Below are positions 16,807 through 25,305 of a DNA stretch of 64,000 bases, one piece after another. How positions within the stretch are numbered: the stretch's first letter is position 1; each line of letters opens with the position of its first letter. The notes under the pieces are model-generated. The model had not been told where the DNA came from. It saw only the letters and a list, made by a program, of their open reading frames with translations, and searched no databases. The stretch is from Klenkia taihuensis (GTDB lineage Bacteria; Actinomycetota; Actinomycetes; Mycobacteriales; Geodermatophilaceae): positions 1,488,001 through 1,552,000 of the forward strand of contig NZ_FOMD01000001.1 of NCBI RefSeq assembly GCF_900112525.1, given 5' to 3'. The position numbers and the translations under genes are program-made.

Positions 16807-19800
16807 GTGCATCTGTCGTCCCTGACGCTCAAGGGCTTCAAGTCCTTCGCGTCGGCCACGACGCTGCGCCTGGAGCCGGGGATCACCGCCGTCGTCGGCC
16901 CGAACGGCTCGGGCAAGTCCAACGTCGTCGACGCCATCGCCTGGGTGCTCGGCGAGCAGGGCGCCAAGAGCCTGCGCGGCGGCAAGATGGAGGACGTCAT
17001 CTTCGCCGGCACGGCCGGCCGCCAGGCCCTGGGCCGGGCCGAGGTGACGCTCACCATCGACAACGCCGACGGCGCGCTGCCCATCGACTACACCGAGGTG
17101 GCGATCACCCGCCGCATGTACCGCTCCGGGGAGAGCGAGTACGAGATCAACGGCGACAAGGTGCGGCTGCTCGACGTCCAGGAACTGCTCAGCGACTCCG
17201 GCATCGGCCGCGAGATGCACGTCATCGTCGGCCAGGGCCAGCTCGACGCCGTGCTCTCGGGCCGGCCGGAGGACCGGCGCGGGTTCATCGAGGAGGCCGC
17301 CGGCGTCCTCAAGCACCGCAAGCGCAAGGAGAAGGCGCTCCGCAAGCTCACCTCCATGCAGGCCAACCTCGACCGGCTGGCCGACCTCACCGTCGAGCTG
17401 CGCCGCCAGCTCAAGCCGCTGGGCCGGCAGGCCGAGGTCGCCCGCCGCGCCGCCGGCATCCAGGCCGATCTGCGCGACGCCCGCCTGCGGCTGCTCGCCG
17501 ACGACCTGGTCGCGCTGCGCACCGCGCTGGCCGCCGACGTCGCCGACGAGTCCGCCGCCCGCGAGCAGCGCGCCCGGGTCGAGGCCGCACTGGCCACCGC
17601 CACCGGGCAGCAGGCCGCGCTGGAGGCGGCGCTGGCCGCCGACGCCCCGGCGCTCACCGCGGCGCAGGACACCTGGTTCCGGCTGTCCACGCTGGGCGAG
17701 CGGTTCCGCAGCACCGCCCAGCTGGCCGCCGAGCGCCACCGGCACCTCACCGCCCCGGTCGCCGCGCCGGCCGGTCGCGACCCCGACGGCCTCGACGAGG
17801 AGGCGGCCCGGGTCGAGGCCACCGAGGCCGAGCTGGCCGGCCAGCTGGCCGCCGAGCGCGCCCGGCTGGCCGCGGCCACCACTGCGCGCACCGACCTGGA
17901 CTCCGCGCTGGCCACCGCCGAGCGCGAGCTCGTCGCCGCCGCCCGCGCGCTGGCCGACCGGCGCGAGGCGCTGGCCCGGCTGTCCGGGCAGGTCGCCGCG
18001 GCCCGGTCCCGGCAGGCGGCGGGGGAGGCCGAGCTCGCCCGGGCGACCGAGGCGGCCGCCGGGGCGGGCGTCCGTGCCGAGGAGGCCGCCGCGCGGCTCG
18101 CCGCGGCCGCACCCGGCGCCGCCGAGGACGACGCCGACGACGACCCCGACGACGCCTCCGGCGACGACGCGGGCCCCCAGGTGCACGAGCACGAGCAGGC
18201 CCGGGCCGCCCAGGTCGAGGCCGCCCGGGTGGTCGCCGAGCTGGCCGAGGCCGAGCGGGCGGCCGAGCGCGAGCGCGGCGCCGCACAGGCCCGCCGGGAC
18301 GCCCTCGCCCTCGGTCTGGCGCCGGCCGACGGCGCCGCCGCCGTGCTGGCCGGGGCAGCCGACGGCGCGCTGGGCGGGGTCGCCGGCCCGCTGTCCGAGC
18401 GGCTGGCCGTGCACCCCGGCGACGAGGTCGCGGTCGCGGCCGCCCTGGGCGGGCTGGCCGAGGCGGTCGTCGTCACCGGCCCGCGCGCCGCCGCGGACGC
18501 CCTGGAGCACCTGGCCGACACCGCCGGCGGCCGCGTCGGGCTGCTGGTGAGCGGCGCCCCGCGCAGCAGCGACGACGACCGGCCGGAGCTGCCCGCCGGC
18601 GCCCGGTGGGTGGCCGACCTGGTGGACGCACCCGAGGACCTCCGCCCGGCGCTGGCCAGCGCGCTCGGGCGCACCGTGGTGGTCGCCGACCTCGCCGCGG
18701 CGGTCGCCGTGGTCACCGCGCACCCCGGGCTGCGGGCGGTCACCGCGGCCGGTGACGTGCTCGGTGCCGACCGCGCCACCGGCGGGCAGCCCGACGCCCC
18801 CTCCGGCCTGGAGGTCCGGGCCCGGGTCGACGCCGCCGACGGCGAGCTGGGCCGGGCCACCGCGCACGCCCGCGACCTGGCCGAGCAGCTCGCCGCCGCC
18901 CGCGAGGCGCACCGGCTGGCCGGCGTCCGGGTCGAGGAGGCGGCGACCGCCCGGCGCGCCGCCGAGCGGGAGCGCGCCGCCCGCGACCGGGCGCTGGCCG
19001 AGCTGCGCGCCGACCTGCGCTCGGCGACCGCCGAGGCGCAGCGGGCCGACGCCGCCCGGGTCCGCGCCGAGCAGGGCCTGGAGCAGGCCGAGGTCGCCGT
19101 CGCCGAGCTGGCCGGGCGGCTGGCGGACGCCGAGGCCGAGCCGGTGCCCGACGAGCCCTCGCCCGCCGAGCGCGACCGCCTGCGGGCCGAGGTCGCCGTC
19201 GTGCGCACCACCGAGACCGAGGCCCGGCTGGGCGTGCGGACGGCGGAGGAGCGGGCCCGCTCGCTGCACGGCCGGGCCGAGTCGCTGCGCCGGCAGGCGC
19301 GGTCCGAGCGGGCCGCCCGCGAGCGCGCCGAGCAGGCCCGCCGCACCCGGGCGCGCGGCGCCGAGGTCGTGGCGCAGGTGCGGGCCGGGGCCGAGCGCGC
19401 GCTGGAGCTGCTGGGGGGCTCGCTGGCCCTCGCCGTGGCCGAGCGGGACGCCCTGGCCGCCGCGCGCACCGGGCGGGAGGCCGAGCTGCTCGCCGTCCGC
19501 ACCCAGGTGCGCGAGCTGACCGCGGACCTGGACCGGCTGACGTCGGAGGTGCACCGCGACGAGGTGGCCCGGGCCGAGCAGCGGCTGCGCATCGACGCGC
19601 TGGAGACCCGGGCGGTCGAGGAGCACGGCATCGAGCTCGACCAGCTGGTCGCCGAGTACGGCCCGGCCGCGCCCGTGCCGCCCACCGCGCCCCAGCTGGC
19701 CGCCGCCGAGCAGGCCGGTGACCCGGCACCGGAGCCGGTGCCCTACGTGCGGGCCGCGCAGGAGAGGCGGGCCGCGCGCGCGGAGGCCGGCCTGGTGGCC

Positions 19801-20403
19801 CTGGGCCGCGTCAACCCCCTCGCGCTGGAGGAGTTCGCCGCGCTCGAGGAGCGCAGCGCCTTCCTCACCACGCAGCTGGAGGACCTGCGCGCCACCCGGC
19901 GGGACCTGCTGACCGTGGTCCGGGAGGTCGACGACCGCATCCACGAGGTGTTCGCCGCGGCCTTCGCCGACGTGCAGCGGGAGTTCGTCGAGGTCTTCCA
20001 GACCCTCTTCCCGGGCGGCGAGGGCCGGCTCACCCTCACCGACCCCGACGACATGCTCACCACCGGCGTCGAGGTGGAGGCCCGGCCGCCGGGCAAGAAG
20101 GTCAAGCGGTTGTCCCTGCTGTCCGGTGGGGAGCGGTCGTTGACCGCGGTCGCGCTGCTGGTCGCCATCTTCCGGGCCCGGCCCTCGCCGTTCTACGTGC
20201 TCGACGAGGTCGAGGCCGCCCTGGACGACGTCAACCTGGGCCGGCTGCTGACCCTGGTGGAGCAGCTGCGCAGCACCTCGCAGCTGATCGTCATCACCCA
20301 CCAGAAGCGCACGATGGAGATCGCCGACGCCCTCTACGGGGTCTCGATGCGCGGCGACGGCATCACCGGGGTCATCTCCCAGCGGCTGCGCCCGGCCAGC
20401 TGA
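16807..20403 (+). CDS. smc: Chromosome segregation protein SMC
   Basis: A 1198-residue structural maintenance of chromosomes ATPase, which with ScpA/ScpB organises and separates the nucleoid. Head motifs are GPNGSGKSNVVDAIAW (Walker A, about 32-47) near the N-terminus, and LLSGGERSLTAVALL (signature) plus FYVLDEVEAALDD (Walker B) near the C-terminus. Long Ala/Glu/Arg coiled coils flank a hinge around residues 510-660. The first coil is interrupted near residues 440-456 by an Asp/Glu-rich linker. The GTG directly after the -10 hexamer is the start. Confidence 0.97.
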   Translation: MHLSSLTLKGFKSFASATTLRLEPGITAVVGPNGSGKSNVVDAIAWVLGEQGAKSLRGGKMEDVIFAGTAGRQALGRAEVTLTIDNADGALPIDYTEVAITRRMYRSGESEYEINGDKVRLLDVQELLSDSGIGREMHVIVGQGQLDAVLSGRPEDRRGFIEEAAGVLKHRKRKEKALRKLTSMQANLDRLADLTVELRRQLKPLGRQAEVARRAAGIQADLRDARLRLLADDLVALRTALAADVADESAAREQRARVEAALATATGQQAALEAALAADAPALTAAQDTWFRLSTLGERFRSTAQLAAERHRHLTAPVAAPAGRDPDGLDEEAARVEATEAELAGQLAAERARLAAATTARTDLDSALATAERELVAAARALADRREALARLSGQVAAARSRQAAGEAELARATEAAAGAGVRAEEAAARLAAAAPGAAEDDADDDPDDASGDDAGPQVHEHEQARAAQVEAARVVAELAEAERAAERERGAAQARRDALALGLAPADGAAAVLAGAADGALGGVAGPLSERLAVHPGDEVAVAAALGGLAEAVVVTGPRAAADALEHLADTAGGRVGLLVSGAPRSSDDDRPELPAGARWVADLVDAPEDLRPALASALGRTVVVADLAAAVAVVTAHPGLRAVTAAGDVLGADRATGGQPDAPSGLEVRARVDAADGELGRATAHARDLAEQLAAAREAHRLAGVRVEEAATARRAAERERAARDRALAELRADLRSATAEAQRADAARVRAEQGLEQAEVAVAELAGRLADAEAEPVPDEPSPAERDRLRAEVAVVRTTETEARLGVRTAEERARSLHGRAESLRRQARSERAARERAEQARRTRARGAEVVAQVRAGAERALELLGGSLALAVAERDALAAARTGREAELLAVRTQVRELTADLDRLTSEVHRDEVARAEQRLRIDALETRAVEEHGIELDQLVAEYGPAAPVPPTAPQLAAAEQAGDPAPEPVPYVRAAQERRAARAEAGLVALGRVNPLALEEFAALEERSAFLTTQLEDLRATRRDLLTVVREVDDRIHEVFAAAFADVQREFVEVFQTLFPGGEGRLTLTDPDDMLTTGVEVEARPPGKKVKRLSLLSGGERSLTAVALLVAIFRARPSPFYVLDEVEAALDDVNLGRLLTLVEQLRSTSQLIVITHQKRTMEIADALYGVSMRGDGITGVISQRLRPAS

Positions 20404-20406
20404 GCC

Positions 20407-20652
20407 TCAGCGCCGCGGCGGCCTGCGCCAGGTCTCGGCGTGCGCGTCCTGGCTGCGCGGGGTGGCCCCGCCCATCACCTGCTGGCTGCTGCGCCGCAGG
20501 GTCTCCAGCTTGCGGCCGCGCGCGGCCGAGCCCATCGCGGCGCCCGAGGTCGGGGTCGCGCCGCGGCGGCGGGCGTCGCGGTCGAACCACCAGCTCACCG
20601 CCAGCAGGCCGAGCACCAGCACGCCGAGCACCGTCCACACCAGCCAGGTCAT
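20407..20652 (-). CDS. Small single-pass membrane protein, unknown function
   Basis: An 81-residue protein with one N-terminal transmembrane helix (TWLVWTVLGVLVLGLLAVSW) followed by a basic, Arg-rich cytoplasmic tail. I recognise no family. GGGAGG lies 9 bases before the ATG. It follows the exonuclease/endonuclease-type gene by 31 bases on the same strand and ends 3 bases from the convergent smc stop. Confidence 0.65.
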   Translation of the reverse strand: MTWLVWTVLGVLVLGLLAVSWWFDRDARRRGATPTSGAAMGSAARGRKLETLRRSSQQVMGGATPRSQDAHAETWRRPPRR

Positions 20653-20683
20653 CGCGGCACCTCCCGTCGGGTGCGGCAGCGTC

Positions 20684-21442
20684 TCACAGGTCCAGGTCGA
20701 CCTGCAGGGGATGGTGGTCCGAGCACGCGGAGCCGTCCAGCACCGCGGCGGCGCGCACCCGCACCTCGGGGGAGACCCACACCTGGTCGATCCGCACGCG
20801 GGGCCGGCGAGCCGGGTGGGTGAGCCCCTGCTCGCGGCGCCACAGCTGCCAGCGGCGGCCCTGGTCGGCCCGCGCGCCCGCGCGGGACCACGCATCGGCC
20901 AGCCGCGCGCGCAGCGGCACCAGCTCCGCCGCCCCCGGCCCGCAGTTGAGGTCACCGACCACCACCGCCGGGCGGCCCGGCCCGGGCAGCAGCTCGACCA
21001 GGGCCTGGGCCTGGGCGGCGCGCGAGCGGGCCGAGTCGCTGGACAGGTGGGTGGCCACCACGCGCAGCGCGCCGTCCCCGGTGACCAGGTCCGCCCGCAG
21101 CGCGGCCCTCGGCTCACCCGGCCCGGGCAGCCGCACCGCGGCGTCGTCGGCGACCGGCAGCCGGGAGAGCAGCGCGTTGCCGTAGCGGACGGCGGGCCGG
21201 TCGCCGGGGCGCGGCTTCTCGATCGCCGAGGCCCACACCAGCTCCCGGTCCAGCGCGCGGGCGAGCAGCTCCGCCTGGTCGACGTCCTCGCTGCGGGCCC
21301 CGTAGTGCCGGTCGACCTCCTGCAGGCAGACCACGTCGGGGTCGGCGTCGGCCAGCACGGCGGCGATGCGGGCCAGGTCGTGCCGGCCGTCGTCGCCGAC
21401 CCCGTGGTGGATGTTGAAGGTGACCAGGCGGACGGACGTCAC
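20684..21442 (-). CDS. Endonuclease/exonuclease/phosphatase family protein
   Basis: A 252-residue metal-dependent phosphoesterase of the EEP superfamily. Motifs: VTFNIHHG (7-14, Asn), CLQEVDR (39-45, catalytic Glu), VVATHL, VVVGDLNCGP (Asp-Asn) and SDHHPLQVDL (final catalytic Asp-His). No signal peptide is seen, so it is probably cytoplasmic. The substrate could be a phospholipid head group, DNA, or a sugar phosphate. The GTG start lies 6 bases after a minus-strand GAAGGT hexamer. Confidence 0.88.
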   Translation of the reverse strand: MTSVRLVTFNIHHGVGDDGRHDLARIAAVLADADPDVVCLQEVDRHYGARSEDVDQAELLARALDRELVWASAIEKPRPGDRPAVRYGNALLSRLPVADDAAVRLPGPGEPRAALRADLVTGDGALRVVATHLSSDSARSRAAQAQALVELLPGPGRPAVVVGDLNCGPGAAELVPLRARLADAWSRAGARADQGRRWQLWRREQGLTHPARRPRVRIDQVWVSPEVRVRAAAVLDGSACSDHHPLQVDLDL

Positions 21443-21448
21443 GCCCCC

Positions 21449-21454
21449 ACCTTC
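21449..21454 (-). promoter_or_regulatory. Candidate -10 element, EEP-family gene
   Basis: GAAGGT on the minus strand, 6 bases before the GTG at 21442. It fits the NANNNT pattern seen at other operon-leading genes here. Confidence 0.35.
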
Positions 21455-21492
21455 CCAGGCGCCGTGCCCGGCGGCGCTGTTGCATGGGGGGC

Positions 21493-22377
21493 ATGCGCAT
21501 CTTCTTCACCGGCGGCAGCGGCAAGGCCGGCCACCACGTCGCCCCGTTCCTGGCCGAGCAGGGCCACCAGGTCACCAACGCCGACCTCGCCCCGCTGGGC
21601 CACGACGGCATCGCCGACCTGCGCGTCGACCTCACCGACCTCGGCCAGGTCTACTCCGCGCTGGCCGGTGCGGCCCGGCAGTCCGAGCTCGAGGGCCCGT
21701 CGGTGCCCGCGTACGACGCGGTCGTGCACTTCGCCGCGGTCCCGGCCATCCTGCTGGCCGCCGACGCCACGACCTACGCCACGAACGTGCTCAGCACCTA
21801 CAACGTGCTCGAGGCCGCGACCCGGCTCGGCATCGGCAAGGTGGTGTTCGCCTCCTCGGAGACCACGTACGGCATCTGCTTCGCCCAGGGCGAGCGGAGG
21901 CCGCTGTACGTGCCCGTCGACGAGGAGCACCCCACCGTGCCCGAGGACTCCTACGCGATGAGCAAGGTCGCGAACGAGGTCACGGCGCGGTCGTTCCAGG
22001 CCCGGTCGGGCGCCGACGTCTACGGCCTGCGGATCAACAACGTCATCGAGCCGCACGAGTACGAGCAGCTGTTCCCGGCCTTCCTCGAGGACCCGGCGCT
22101 GCGCCGGCGCAACCTGTTCGCCTACATCGACACCCGTGACCTGGGGCAGATGGTGCAGCGGTGCCTGACCACCGACGGCCTGGGCTACGAGGTGTTCAAC
22201 GTGGCCAACGCCGACATGTCGGTGGCGGTGAGCTCCGACGAGGTGCGCGAGCGGTTCTACGCCGGGGTGGAGCAGCGCCGTCCCATGGGCCCGGACGAGA
22301 CGTTCTACTCCATCGACAAGGCCCGCCGGCTGCTGGGCTACGAGCCGCAGCACTCCTGGCGCGACGTGCTGGGGTAG
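21493..22377 (+). CDS. NAD(P)-dependent sugar epimerase/dehydratase family protein
   Basis: A short-chain extended dehydrogenase of about 294 residues. FFTGGSGKAG (4-13) is the Rossmann glycine motif, VVHFAAV follows, and SSETTYG with YAMSK provides the Ser/Tyr/Lys catalytic set (YxxxK). It most resembles UDP-glucose 4-epimerase-type enzymes; the substrate is unknown. I choose the ATG at 21493, which puts MRIFFTGG at the N-terminus; another in-frame ATG lies 9 bases upstream. It converges on phoD with a 6-base gap. Confidence 0.85.
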   Translation: MRIFFTGGSGKAGHHVAPFLAEQGHQVTNADLAPLGHDGIADLRVDLTDLGQVYSALAGAARQSELEGPSVPAYDAVVHFAAVPAILLAADATTYATNVLSTYNVLEAATRLGIGKVVFASSETTYGICFAQGERRPLYVPVDEEHPTVPEDSYAMSKVANEVTARSFQARSGADVYGLRINNVIEPHEYEQLFPAFLEDPALRRRNLFAYIDTRDLGQMVQRCLTTDGLGYEVFNVANADMSVAVSSDEVRERFYAGVEQRRPMGPDETFYSIDKARRLLGYEPQHSWRDVLG

Positions 22378-22383
22378 GCCCCG

Positions 22384-24021
22384 TCAGGCCAGCTCGGTGT
22401 CCAGCACCCGGGTGAACACCGGGCTGCCGTCGTCGGCCCGGCTGGTGGCCCAGAGCCGGAACCGGGCGTCCGGGCCGGTGAGCACCAGCTCGCCGAGCTC
22501 GTTGCCGAAGAACGGGCCGGCCTGCTTGGACCACTCCAGGCCGGTGCGCCGCACCCGGGCGGCCTTGGTGATGGCGCCGGTGAGCGCGCGGGCCCACCGG
22601 CTCCACCCGATCCGGAACCCGACCTCGATGGCGTGCGGTGCCTGGTTGTGCAGCGGGGAGACGGTCAGCTGGTGCACCCGGCTGCGCAGGCCGCCGGGGG
22701 AGACCAGCTCGGCGGCGTAGGCGTGGTGCACGTCGCCGGAGAGCACCAGCACGGTGGACGGCGCCCGGCCGGCCTCGCCGCGGGCCACCGACACCAGCGC
22801 CCGGCCCAGCCGCTCGAAGGACTGGCCGAAGGCCGCCCAGTGCTCGAGGTCGGCGGCCTGGCGGAGCTGCTCGGCCAGCCGGCCGAGCAGCCGGCCGGAG
22901 TGCCGGACGGCGAGGGTCTCGTCCCACCGCTCGACGTCGTGGATGGCGTGCGGCAGCAGCCAGGGCAGGGAGGTGCCGACCAGCACGTGGTCCACGCCGT
23001 CGGCGGCGGCCTCGCGCAGCGCCTGCTCGACCCAGTCGAACTCGGCGTCGTCGAGGATCTTCCGGTCGGTCTCGGCGAGCACCCGGCCGGCGCGGCTGTC
23101 CACCATCACCAGCCGCACGTGGTCCCAGTGCCGCACGTAGCTCCAGCGGAACGCGCCCGGGTCGCCGTCGGCGCCCTCGGCCATCGCGGTGAGCATCGGC
23201 CCGGCGTCGTCCTGGCCCTGCATCGCCTGCCAGGTGGCGTTGTCGGCGAGCTCGGCGGGGGAGAGGTTGCCCAGGTGCTGGTAGACCCAATAGCTGGTCA
23301 GCCCGCCGGTGATCCGGGTGCGCCACCACGGCTCACGCTCGATCTGCGTCCGCCAGGCCGCCGAGGTGTTCCAGTCGTCGATCATCTCGTGGTCGTCGAA
23401 GATCATCGACGACGGGATCGTCGACAGCAGCCAGCGCACCTCCGGGTCGCCCCAGGACTCCCGGTAGAGCCGGGTGTACTCCTCGAAGTCCGCCGCCTGC
23501 GGGCCCGGCGGCTGCGACAGGTCGCGGCGGCCGGCCATCCAGGCCTGGGTGGGCGGGGTGGTCTCGTCGGCGTAGACCTGGTCGCCGAGCAGCACCAGCG
23601 CGTCGGGCCACCGGTCCTGCGGCATGCCCGCCAGCTGCGCGGCGTAGCAGTCCAGCGCGTCGGGCGGGATGCCGTCGCGGGCGTCGGCGGAGGCGGGCGT
23701 GGCGTACCGGCAGGAGCCGAACGCGATGCGGAAGGGCCCCGGGCCACCGGGGGTGCGGATGCGGCTGGGCGGGAACGGTGAGCGGGCCGGCGGCCAGACG
23801 GGGACGTCGTCCAGGTGCACCTCGTACGGCGTGGTGCTGCCCGGCACCAGCCCCTCGACGACGACGAGGGCGTAGTGGTGGCCCTGCACGCGGAAGGTGC
23901 GCGCGGTGGTGTCCAGCACCCGCACCGTGCACGGCCGGTCGGTCTCCACCCACACCGTCGCCGACACGGGGTCGACGTGGCGCAGCAGCGGACCCAGGAC
24001 CAGGCGCGGCGTCGTCGGCAC
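22384..24021 (-). CDS. PhoD-like alkaline phosphatase/phosphodiesterase
   Basis: A 545-residue metallophosphatase of the PhoD family. The N-terminal fibronectin-like PhoD_N region (VLGPLLRHVDPVSATVWVETD) precedes the catalytic domain with FGSCRYA, LLGDQVYAD, FDDHEMIDDWN and SGDVHHAY. No Tat or Sec signal peptide is apparent, unlike classical secreted PhoD, so this member may be cytoplasmic. The GTG start at 24021 lies 6 bases after a minus-strand CAAGCT hexamer. It is divergent from ftsY. Confidence 0.9.
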   Translation of the reverse strand: MPTTPRLVLGPLLRHVDPVSATVWVETDRPCTVRVLDTTARTFRVQGHHYALVVVEGLVPGSTTPYEVHLDDVPVWPPARSPFPPSRIRTPGGPGPFRIAFGSCRYATPASADARDGIPPDALDCYAAQLAGMPQDRWPDALVLLGDQVYADETTPPTQAWMAGRRDLSQPPGPQAADFEEYTRLYRESWGDPEVRWLLSTIPSSMIFDDHEMIDDWNTSAAWRTQIEREPWWRTRITGGLTSYWVYQHLGNLSPAELADNATWQAMQGQDDAGPMLTAMAEGADGDPGAFRWSYVRHWDHVRLVMVDSRAGRVLAETDRKILDDAEFDWVEQALREAAADGVDHVLVGTSLPWLLPHAIHDVERWDETLAVRHSGRLLGRLAEQLRQAADLEHWAAFGQSFERLGRALVSVARGEAGRAPSTVLVLSGDVHHAYAAELVSPGGLRSRVHQLTVSPLHNQAPHAIEVGFRIGWSRWARALTGAITKAARVRRTGLEWSKQAGPFFGNELGELVLTGPDARFRLWATSRADDGSPVFTRVLDTELA

Positions 24022-24027
24022 GCGGCC

Positions 24028-24033
24028 AGCTTG
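24028..24033 (-). promoter_or_regulatory. Candidate -10 element, phoD-like gene
   Basis: CAAGCT on the minus strand, 6 bases before the GTG at 24021. The 60-base gap to ftsY holds one such hexamer in each direction. Confidence 0.35.
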
Positions 24034-24068
24034 GCCCACCGCGCCCGGTGCCGCCCAGTCCGGGCTGG

Positions 24069-24074
24069 GAGACT
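24069..24074 (+). promoter_or_regulatory. Candidate -10 element, ftsY
   Basis: GAGACT, 7 bases before the ATG of ftsY. The same hexamer precedes proS and the FRG-domain gene by 6 bases. Confidence 0.4.
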
Positions 24075-24081
24075 GGTGTGC

Positions 24082-25266
24082 ATGGAGTTCGTGATCATCG
24101 CCGTCGCGGTCGTCGTCGTCGCGCTGCTGCTCGGGGTGGGCCTGCTGGTCGGCCGCGGCCGCCGGACGACCCGGCTGGAGGACGGCACCGCTGCCCCGAC
24201 GCTGACCCGGCCGCGCCCGGGCGACGAGCAGGCCACGACCCCGCCCACCACGGTGCCCCCGGTGGGCACCGAGGACGTCGCCGTCCCGCCGGTCCAGCTG
24301 CCCCCGGCGCAGCCCGAGCCGGGGCTGACCTTCGAGGTGCCGCCGCCCTCGGCCGGCCGGCTGGTCCGGCTGCGCAGCCGGCTGGCCCGCTCGCAGTCCT
24401 CGCTGGGCCGCGGCCTGCTCACCGTGCTCGCCCGCGAGAAGCTGACCGAGGAGGACTGGGAGGAGGTCGAGGAGACCCTCCTGGCCGCCGACGTCGGCGT
24501 CGCCGCCACCACCCAGATCGTGCAGCGGCTGCGCACCCAGTCGCTGGTGCTGGCCACCGGCGACGGGACGGCGCTGCGGGAGCTGCTGGTCACCGAGCTG
24601 ACCTCCGTCCTCGGCCCGGACCTGGACCGCTCGCTGGCCACCGACCGCGAGCTCGACCGCCCGGCCGTCGTGCTCGTCGTCGGGGTGAACGGCGCGGGCA
24701 AGACGACCACCTGCGGCAAGGTCGCCCGGGTCCTGGTCGGCGACGGCCGCAGCGTGCTGCTCGGTGCCGCCGACACCTTCCGCGCCGCCGCGGCCGACCA
24801 GCTGGAGACCTGGGGCGAGCGGGTCGGCGTCCCCACCGTCCGGGGCCCCGAGGGCGGCGACCCGGCCTCGGTGGCCTACGACGCGGTGAAGACCGGCCGG
24901 GAGGCCGACGTCGACGCGGTGCTGGTGGACACCGCCGGCCGGCTGCACACCAAGCTCGGCCTGATGGACGAGCTGGGAAAGGTCAAGCGGGTGGTGGAGA
25001 AGCTGAGCCCGGTCGACGAGGTGCTGCTGGTGCTCGACGCCACCACCGGCCAGAACGGCGTGGTGCAGGCCCGGGTCTTCACCGAGGCCGTCGCGGTCAC
25101 CGGTGTGGTGCTGACCAAGCTCGACGGCACCGCCAAGGGCGGCATCGTGGTCTCGGTGCAGCGCGAGCTGGGCATCCCGGTGAAGCTGGTCGGGCTGGGG
25201 GAGGGCGCCGACGACCTGGCCCCCTTCGAGCCCCGCGCGTTCGCCGAGGCCCTGGTCGGGGGTTGA
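24082..25266 (+). CDS. ftsY: Signal recognition particle receptor FtsY
   Basis: FtsY is the membrane-associated SRP receptor GTPase that receives ribosome-Ffh complexes for co-translational insertion. The 394-residue protein opens with a true transmembrane helix (about 2-24), then a Pro/Thr-rich linker (36-90), the N domain (about 95-190) and the G domain: GVNGAGKT (201-208), DTFRAAA (231-237), DTAGR and TKLDGTAKGG. The N-terminal helix is typical of actinobacterial FtsY. The gene ends inside a G-rich repeat shared with the 3' end of the Ni/Co permease gene. Confidence 0.96.
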   Translation: MEFVIIAVAVVVVALLLGVGLLVGRGRRTTRLEDGTAAPTLTRPRPGDEQATTPPTTVPPVGTEDVAVPPVQLPPAQPEPGLTFEVPPPSAGRLVRLRSRLARSQSSLGRGLLTVLAREKLTEEDWEEVEETLLAADVGVAATTQIVQRLRTQSLVLATGDGTALRELLVTELTSVLGPDLDRSLATDRELDRPAVVLVVGVNGAGKTTTCGKVARVLVGDGRSVLLGAADTFRAAAADQLETWGERVGVPTVRGPEGGDPASVAYDAVKTGREADVDAVLVDTAGRLHTKLGLMDELGKVKRVVEKLSPVDEVLLVLDATTGQNGVVQARVFTEAVAVTGVVLTKLDGTAKGGIVVSVQRELGIPVKLVGLGEGADDLAPFEPRAFAEALVGG

Positions 25267-25298
25267 GTCGGGGGCTGAGCCGGGGGCCCAATCGGGGG
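25258..25298 (+). repeat. 12-base-periodic G5 repeat (G-quadruplex motif)
   Basis: Four runs of GGGGG at 25258-25262, 25270-25274, 25282-25286 and 25294-25298 are separated by exactly seven bases each (TTGAGTC, CTGAGCC, CCCAATC). It spans the ftsY stop codon and ends 8 bases before the convergent permease stop. The ftsY transcript would carry the G-runs, so a 3' RNA quadruplex that slows polymerase or blocks read-through is plausible. Confidence 0.7.
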
Positions 25299-25305
25299 CC
25301 GGGCG

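Noticed and set aside
16570-20301. Very long open frame on the minus strand opposite smc
   Set aside because: It is a composition shadow: high G+C with a strong third-position bias keeps the antisense frame open. Its translation is a Gly/Arg/His/Leu-rich string with no domain, while smc on the plus strand has all its motifs.
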